Below, piece by piece: positions 58,651 through 64,000 of a stretch of DNA of 64,000 nucleotides. A model generated the notes under the pieces. That model was not told the DNA's origin and ran no database searches. It worked only from the letters and a program-made list of their open reading frames with translations. The stretch is from Rhynochetos jubatus (taxonomy: Eukaryota > Chordata > Aves > Eurypygiformes > Rhynochetidae), in the NCBI GenBank assembly GCA_027574665.1, contig CM050672.1, positions 8,478,001-8,542,000 of the forward strand, written 5' to 3'. Within the stretch, counting starts at the first letter, position 1. Each line of letters starts with the position of its first letter. Made by a program: the position numbers and the translations under genes.

Positions 58651-59379
58651 CCCATTGTCCCCTCACAGCCGGATCCACGTGCTCCTGAGCAACCCAGGCT
58701 CGTAGCGAGCGGGAAATCTCCCGCTGCCATCCGGGAAGCTCCGGGCGCTCCCGGCTGCAGGCAGAGGCTGGCGGAGCCACGTCAAGCGCCTGAAGCCCCC
58801 GCGCCCCCCCGTGTCATTTCACCTTCAGGACCTGATGTCCTTGAAGAAGCCACGTGGCGTTTCGTGGGGGCATTTCAGTGGCCCCAGGTGAGCCCTGGCT
58901 GGCCCGGGTGCCCCCGGGTGCTGCCGTCGGCGGTGACATGACAAGTGTCCCCCTCCCCGGGCCCGTCAGGTGAGGGGCCGGTGGTGGCTGCGGGCAGAGG
59001 GCAGGGGCAGGACGCAGGGGGGCAGGGGGCAGGGGCAGGACACGGCCTCTGTCCTGGGGACAGGGACAGAGCCCGGCAGGACACGGCGGGGGATCACGAT
59101 GCTCCGGTTCTCTCCCGCTGATGCTCAGCACCACGGGAGGGTGGGGAGGGGGATGGAGGGTCTGAAAGAAGCCCCCCACTGACCCCGCACACCCCCCCGC
59201 CCGGCCCGAGGGGACAAACCCGTGACCCCTCCGTGGGGTGGGGGGAAGAGCTTGGAGACCCCCGGGGTGGGGGGGACTCGCCGTTGCCCCGGAGACACCC
59301 CGGTGGCATCAAGGTGACCCCGCACGGCCCCGGCGCGGACCCCTCTGTGTCCCCCCTCCCCAGCCACCGGGGCCACCTG
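58651..59379. other. Non-coding DNA upstream of the NHSL3 promoter
   Basis: No gene recognised. GC content climbs towards the CpG island. Confidence 0.45.
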
Positions 59380-59554
59380 CAGGCGGGGTGTGGGCGGGGC
59401 TATACCCGGTATGGGCGGGGCCTCCCGCGCCCGGCCCCGCCCCGCAGAAACTTTCCGTCGGCGCCGGGAGCCGGAGCGGGGCCGGGGCGGCAGCGGGAGC
59501 CGGGCGGGCCCGGCCCTATGGGCAGCGGCTGCCGGCGCGGTGCGGGGCGCTGCC
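59380..59554 (+). promoter_or_regulatory. CpG-island promoter, probably NHSL3/KIAA1522
   Basis: Two GC boxes in direct repeat (GTGGGCGGGGC near 59390 and ATGGGCGGGGC near 59412), followed by CpG-dense 5' UTR-like sequence up to the ATG at 59555. The start site is inferred. Confidence 0.55.
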
Positions 59555-59747
59555 ATGTCCGCCGAGGCTGCACCTGCGGCGGGCGGCGAGCGGGAGCCGG
59601 AGCGGGGCGGCGGCAGCACCGGCACGGGGACCCCCCCCCGGCGGAGGAAGTCCCGGGGGGGCTCGCTGCGCCGGGCTCTCGGCTGGCTCCGCGGGCGGCG
59701 GCGGCGGCGCAAGGGCGGCAGCTCCCCGGGAGGCGCGGAGGGACCAG
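59555..59747 (+). CDS. NHSL3: First coding exon, probably NHSL3 (KIAA1522); gene runs off the right edge
   Basis: Open frame of 64 codons plus one base ending at a good donor (GGACCAG|GTGAGG). It begins MSAEAAPAAGG and contains a strongly basic block, RRRKSRGGSLRRALGWLRG (about residues 30-48), followed by Arg/Lys and a Gly/Ser/Pro tail. The identification rests on three things: position right after SYNC, as in human; strand; and the look of the basic N-terminal exon of a long KIAA1522 isoform as I remember it. NHSL3 is a Nance-Horan-syndrome-like protein of uncertain function, probably in actin regulation. No further exon was found up to 64000. The frame stays open through the donor into the adjacent repeat. 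Confidence 0.55.
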
Positions 59748-59804
59748 GTGAGGGGCGAGGGGGCGGCGGGGGGCGTGGGGGGCACGGAGGGCACGGAGCC
59801 GCCG

Positions 59805-60440
59805 GGGTGGTGGCCACGGAAGTGGCCAAACGGGGTACCGGTGGTAGCCAGGGCGAGCTCGAGGTGGTGGCTATGGAGGCGGCCAAACTGGGTACCGGTG
59901 GTAGCCAGGGCGAGCTCGAGGTGGTGGCTATGGAGGCGGCCAAACTGGGTACCGGTGGTAGCCAGGGCGGGCTCGAGGTGGTGGCTATGGAGGTGGCCAA
60001 ACTGGGTACCGGTGGTAGCCAGGGCGGGCTCGAGGTGGTGGCTATGGAGGTGGCCAAACTGGGTACCGGTGGTAGCCTGGGCGGGCTCGAGGTGGTGGCT
60101 ATGGAGGTGGGCAAGGAGCTGGTGGGGTGGTGGCTGTGGAAGTGGCCAAAGAGGGTCATAGTGGTAGCCAGGGCGGGCTCGAGGTGGTGGCTATGGAGGT
60201 GGCCAAACTGGGTAATGGTGGTAGCCAGGGCGGGCTCGAGGTGGTGGCTATGGAGGTGGCCAAAGAAGGTACTGGTGGTAGCCAAGGAGGGCTCAAGGTG
60301 GTGACCGCGGAGGAGGGCAAGGAGGGGTCATAGCGGTGGCTGAAAAGGAGTCGAGGTGGTGGCCGTGGAAGTGGCCAAAGAGGGTCGTAGTGGTAGCCAG
60401 GGAGGGCTCAAGGTGGTGGCTGTGGAGGTGGCCAAAGAGG
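59805..60440. repeat. Minisatellite, 57-bp unit, about 10 copies
   Basis: GGTACCGGTGGTAGCC recurs at 59834, 59891, 59948, 60005 and 60062, exactly 57 bp apart; later copies are more diverged. Each unit contains GAGGTGGTGGCTATGGAGG. The unit is a multiple of three and is in frame with the NHSL3 first exon. It lies in the presumed first intron. Confidence 0.95.
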
Positions 60441-60713
60441 GGTCATGGCGCTGGCCAAGGCTGGGCAGAGGTGCTGGCCGTGGTGGCAGCAGAGGTGGCT
60501 GAAGGGGTGGGGTGGAGGAGGTAGTGGCCACGGTGGTGGTGGCCATGGGGCTGTGGTGGCCACGGTGGCCGCTGTGGCAGCAGGCTGGATCCGGCAGTCC
60601 CCGGTGCAATCTCGCCCCTGCCCCGAGGGCTGGTGCCGGTTCACTGGGCTGGTCCGCTCTGCGCTGAGTCAGAAGGTCACTGGGGCTGAGGGAAACCTGG
60701 AGGGATGCCAGCC

Positions 60714-60774
60714 GCTCCTCCTCCTCCTCCTCCTCCTCCTCCTCCTCCTCCTCCTCCTCCTCCTCCTCCTCCTG
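60714..60774. repeat. (CTC)n triplet microsatellite, about 20 repeats
   Basis: Nearly perfect CTC/TCC repeat, purine-pyrimidine asymmetric (GAG on the minus strand), in the presumed NHSL3 intron. Such tracts can form triplex DNA. Confidence 0.95.
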
Positions 60775-63700
60775 GGCAGGCTGTTTGCGTGCTCCAGGTG
60801 TGGCCCTTCCGTCCCAGATACGGCCCTCGCCCCGGCCAGTTTGCGGGGTGCTGCCACCCCGCCACGTCCCCGCCACTGCGGCCGGCGCAGTCCCGCAGCG
60901 GAAGGTGCTGCGGGTGCTCCCGCTGCTGCCCCGGGGCCGTGTCACGGGGATCCCTGGGCTCAGCCCGGCCTCCCGTGGCAATCCTTCGGCGGAGCAGTGG
61001 GTGCGGCGTGCCTGGTCATGCTCCGCTCCTCGGCGCCGGTGTTTCGCAGCAGCGGGTGCCCCGGCGAGGCCGCGGTCGCGGGAGGTGTCCCCCCACCGTG
61101 CAGCAGTGGGGTGCTCAGCCTCTCCCGCCCCGAGCGGGGACACCGCCTGCGTCACGCCACTGCCCTTCCTCCAGGCCACCTCCGGCCGGGACGTCACCGC
61201 GCTCTTGCCAAGGGAGAGGCCGCTTCTGCGGCACCCAAACGCAGCCGGATGCCGTTGCCTGGGATTTTCTTCCTCGTTTTGCCCCAGGGAGTGAATTTCC
61301 AGGCATCCAGGACTGCGTGCAGGCACGTTTACCGCTTGGAGAAGCGCAGGGAGATCTGTGATAGGGCAGGAGTGACCGTGGAAAGGGAAAAGGGTCTCGG
61401 GAAGAGGCTGAGCTCCCTGCTCGGCCGGTCCATCGGATGCTGCCGGCGCCTGTGACGCCGCCGCCACGGCCGGCGCTGAAACCTGAGCAGAAAACTGCGA
61501 TGTGCCGGAGCATGTGATGTTCCTTCGCAGCGCGGCAACGCCCCCGGCAGCTCCGCCAGCCCTTTTTTCCTGCTTCCCCTGAAGTTGTAACCGTTCCCCA
61601 GCTGATTCTGGAAATGCGATGTCACTGCCCGTCAGGGTCACAGCTCGGGGACCTCCAGCCCGCTCGCCGTGCCGTCCCTCGCGAGCGCACCGCTCCGGGG
61701 CTCCGTCACCGTGCCGCTGCTGCGCCATTCCATTAGATACCCTGTGGCGTGCCCGCGGTCTGTGCCGGTGATGGAGGGGCTGTGCTGGCAGCCCGCGGTG
61801 TCCCCCGGGGGTGCGCGGGGCCGGGGGGTGCCACGCTGCAGCGCGGCGCCGCTGGCTCGGCGGGATGCAGCAGGAAGCAGATGTGCAATGGCTGCTCTTC
61901 GTGTGTGCGCGATGGAATCGCTCCCCCCTCACCCCCCGCGTGCTTCCAGCCTGCAGAGCGCGCCGGGAGCTCCACCCTGCTCAATCGCCGCTGGCCCGGC
62001 TGCGGCTGCCGGCATCCGCGGGACACCGCCAGCACGCCCCGGGGGGTACCAGCGTCCTTCCCCGCGACGCGGGGGATAGCGGCGGGGGTCGGGATGCCTC
62101 CAGCGGCGGTTTGGGCTGTGGGAATGGAAGGAGCCTTGCCTCCAGCAGCGCGGAGCGACGGCCACGGCGGCGGAGCTGTGCGGCGGAGCCGGTGGCGTCG
62201 GCCGCTGCCTCGTGCAGCTCCGACCTGCCCGGAGGCTGCGTCAGCCTCGCTGCCCACACCACGAGCCACCCGGGCCCGCCCCAGCTGGGAATCTTTCCAA
62301 GCATCAGCTGGGAGCTGCGGGATGGGGAGAGCTTCTGGCACAGACCCCCCCGTGTCTGTGCGGTGCTGGGGGTGGGTTGGATCAGGCCCGTCACCCACAG
62401 CTTCTCGTCATCCCGCGGTTCCCGCAGGTGGCTTCGGTCATGGAGAAGGGACAGGCCACGTCCGGCCGTCCCCGGTGCATCCCGGCTGCGGGGCAGTGGG
62501 GAGGGGCTGCGCAGGGTCTCGGGAGGGCTCAGGGGGGAGGGAGGGTCAGGGCTAGTTCCTCAGCCCGGGCACCTGCCCGGTCGTGAGCCGGGTGTTGGCG
62601 CGGTCAGAATTGCTCGGCACTGAGATCGCGGGAGCCGAGGGATGAAAGCATTTCCCCTTGGGATCAAACCCGCGGGTCCGTCGGATCAGAGATCCCGGCT
62701 CAGCCGTGTGGAGCGGGCGCGCTCCACATCCTGCCCACGGGCGCGCGTCAGGCCTCCTCTCCGGGAGGGGGACGCCAGCGGCTTCGTGCTGAGCGGGGGC
62801 ACAGCTTCATCCCGGCTGGAATCCCGTTTCCCGACTGGATGCTCTGCCCGGTTGGGGTGAGCGGGCGCTGCGGGCTGCAGCATCCCCGTGTGAGCCCGTC
62901 CCGGGGGGCGTGCAGTGGCTGCCGGGGTGCCGCCTGGACGCAGCGCGCCGCGGTGGCCCCCTCCCGCAGGATGCCAGCGCCTCGCCGTTCCCGACCTGTT
63001 CATTCCCACAATAACCTTGGGAGGCAGAGAAGCGATTAACCCTTGGGTTGGAACCGAGCTGGGGGCAGCGGCCGGGCCGTGCTGAGGGTCCGACGGGGGG
63101 CGAGGAATCGGGGTGCTCGCCCGGCTCCGGTTTGCTCCGTGCGGCTGCTTTTCCCTGCTGGCAGCCAGAAAGCGGAGAGCTTTCCCTGCTCCTCGGCGGG
63201 GGCTGCCCGCAGCCCCCCCGGCGAAGGGGGCTGTTCACCCTCTGCCTGCCCCACTGCCGGCCAGCGCTTCTAGTCCGCTTTTTGGCTGCTGCTTTCTCCG
63301 CCTTTCGCAATGTTCTTCATCCCCCAGTGAAGTGAAGGAATCGATGTTCCAGAAATATTAAATTAGGGTTGGCTGCTTTTTTTTTTTCCCCTCTTTTTGA
63401 TGCCGGCTTAGTCCGGCAGCAGCAGATTTCCTGACCTGGGGGGGCGGGGGAGACACGCTGTGATGTCAAAAACAAAGCTTTCCATGCACACAGCTGCTGG
63501 GCCCGGGCTGGGCTGGGGTCCCCCGAGTCCTCGAGGCAATTCGGAGCCGTCCCTGCGTGTCGCTCCGGTAAGAACCGGGAGGTGACATCTCCCCGGACAC
63601 CCCGTTTCCCCCGTCGCCTTGCCGTTGGGTGCCAGCGCCGGCCTCGTGCCCAGCTCCTGAGCCGCTCCATCGCCGGGGGGGTGGTTCCCGGTTCCCGGGA

Positions 63701-64000
63701 GCGTTCCCGGGAGCGCGTGGGAATGGGTTTGTTAAGCTGCGGGAGGCAAAGAGTGACACTTGAGAAAATGTGAGCAGCAGGAATCCCCTGGCCTGGCAAC
63801 GGCGAGGGCCCGGCGAACAAAGAGAGGTGTGTCCGCGCCCGCAGCCGTTCCACCTGGAGACGACGGCGAGAATTACTCTCGCAAATAACGTTCCATAAGA
63901 TGCGATAAAACTATTTCCCCGGGGTCGTGTTTCCCTTTCGAAGGAAGGTCTTATTTCATAAGACAATATCATCATTGACTCCGACTCCGGCAGCGACGGG
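60775..64000. other. Presumed NHSL3 intron 1, no exon recognised
   Basis: GC-rich up to about 63300. Open frames on both strands lack domain content. A T run lies near 63379-63388. AT-richer at 63840-63980. No mobile element recognised. Confidence 0.4.

Noticed and set aside
56692-58705. Three open frames of 484-640 codons with His-Pro-Thr-Ala-Pro repeats
   Set aside because: The 25-bp array is open in all three plus frames; the flanks add unrelated low-complexity sequence.

Overview
This is nuclear DNA from a bird. The window holds spliced genes with GT-AG introns, CpG-island promoters, several CR1-type LINE fragments (avian/reptilian non-LTR elements with the typical 3' end), very short introns and many GC-rich minisatellites. 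That mix suggests a gene-dense microchromosome. The gene order is the conserved block of human 1p35: BSDC1 (-), ZBTB8B (+), ZBTB8A (+), ZBTB8OS (-), RBBP4 (+), SYNC (-), KIAA1522/NHSL3 (+), with one extra ZBTB8A-like gene inserted. The species cannot be named from the sequence alone.

Layout. 1-1.8 kb: the first three coding exons of BSDC1 on the minus strand and a divergent CpG-island promoter shared with ZBTB8B. 1.8-6.5 kb: ZBTB8B, complete in three coding exons. 6-14 kb: non-coding, with a 41-bp minisatellite near 11.4-12.1 kb. 14-18.3 kb: CpG island and ZBTB8A. 19.8-20.7 kb: CR1 remnants. 22.4-26.2 kb: a near-copy of the ZBTB8A promoter followed by an intact, diverged second ZBTB8A-like gene (ZBTB8A.2 type), flanked directly by a CR1. 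30.6-34.5 kb: ZBTB8OS (archease) on the minus strand in seven exons. 36-45.1 kb: CpG island and RBBP4 in twelve coding exons, with three CR1 fragments in introns. 45.4-46.3 kb: a 13-bp minisatellite between the convergent 3' ends of RBBP4 and SYNC. 47.1-51.5 kb: SYNC (syncoilin) on the minus strand. 51.5-59.4 kb: GC-rich non-coding DNA with a 12-bp and a 25-bp minisatellite. 59.4-59.75 kb: promoter and a first coding exon that fits NHSL3, followed by a 57-bp minisatellite and intron up to the window end.

Biology. Three POZ/zinc-finger transcription-factor genes of one family lie in tandem, all with the same design: one large exon with the BTB domain, one exon with two C2H2 fingers, and one exon with a CxxC..CxxC module. 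They are followed by archease (tRNA ligase cofactor), the histone chaperone RBBP4 (CAF-1, PRC2, NuRD, Sin3) and the muscle intermediate-filament protein syncoilin. The genes share a neighbourhood rather than a pathway. The most striking observation is that the promoters of the two ZBTB8A paralogues are almost identical over about 184 bp, while their coding exons have diverged far more. That points to gene conversion of the regulatory DNA.
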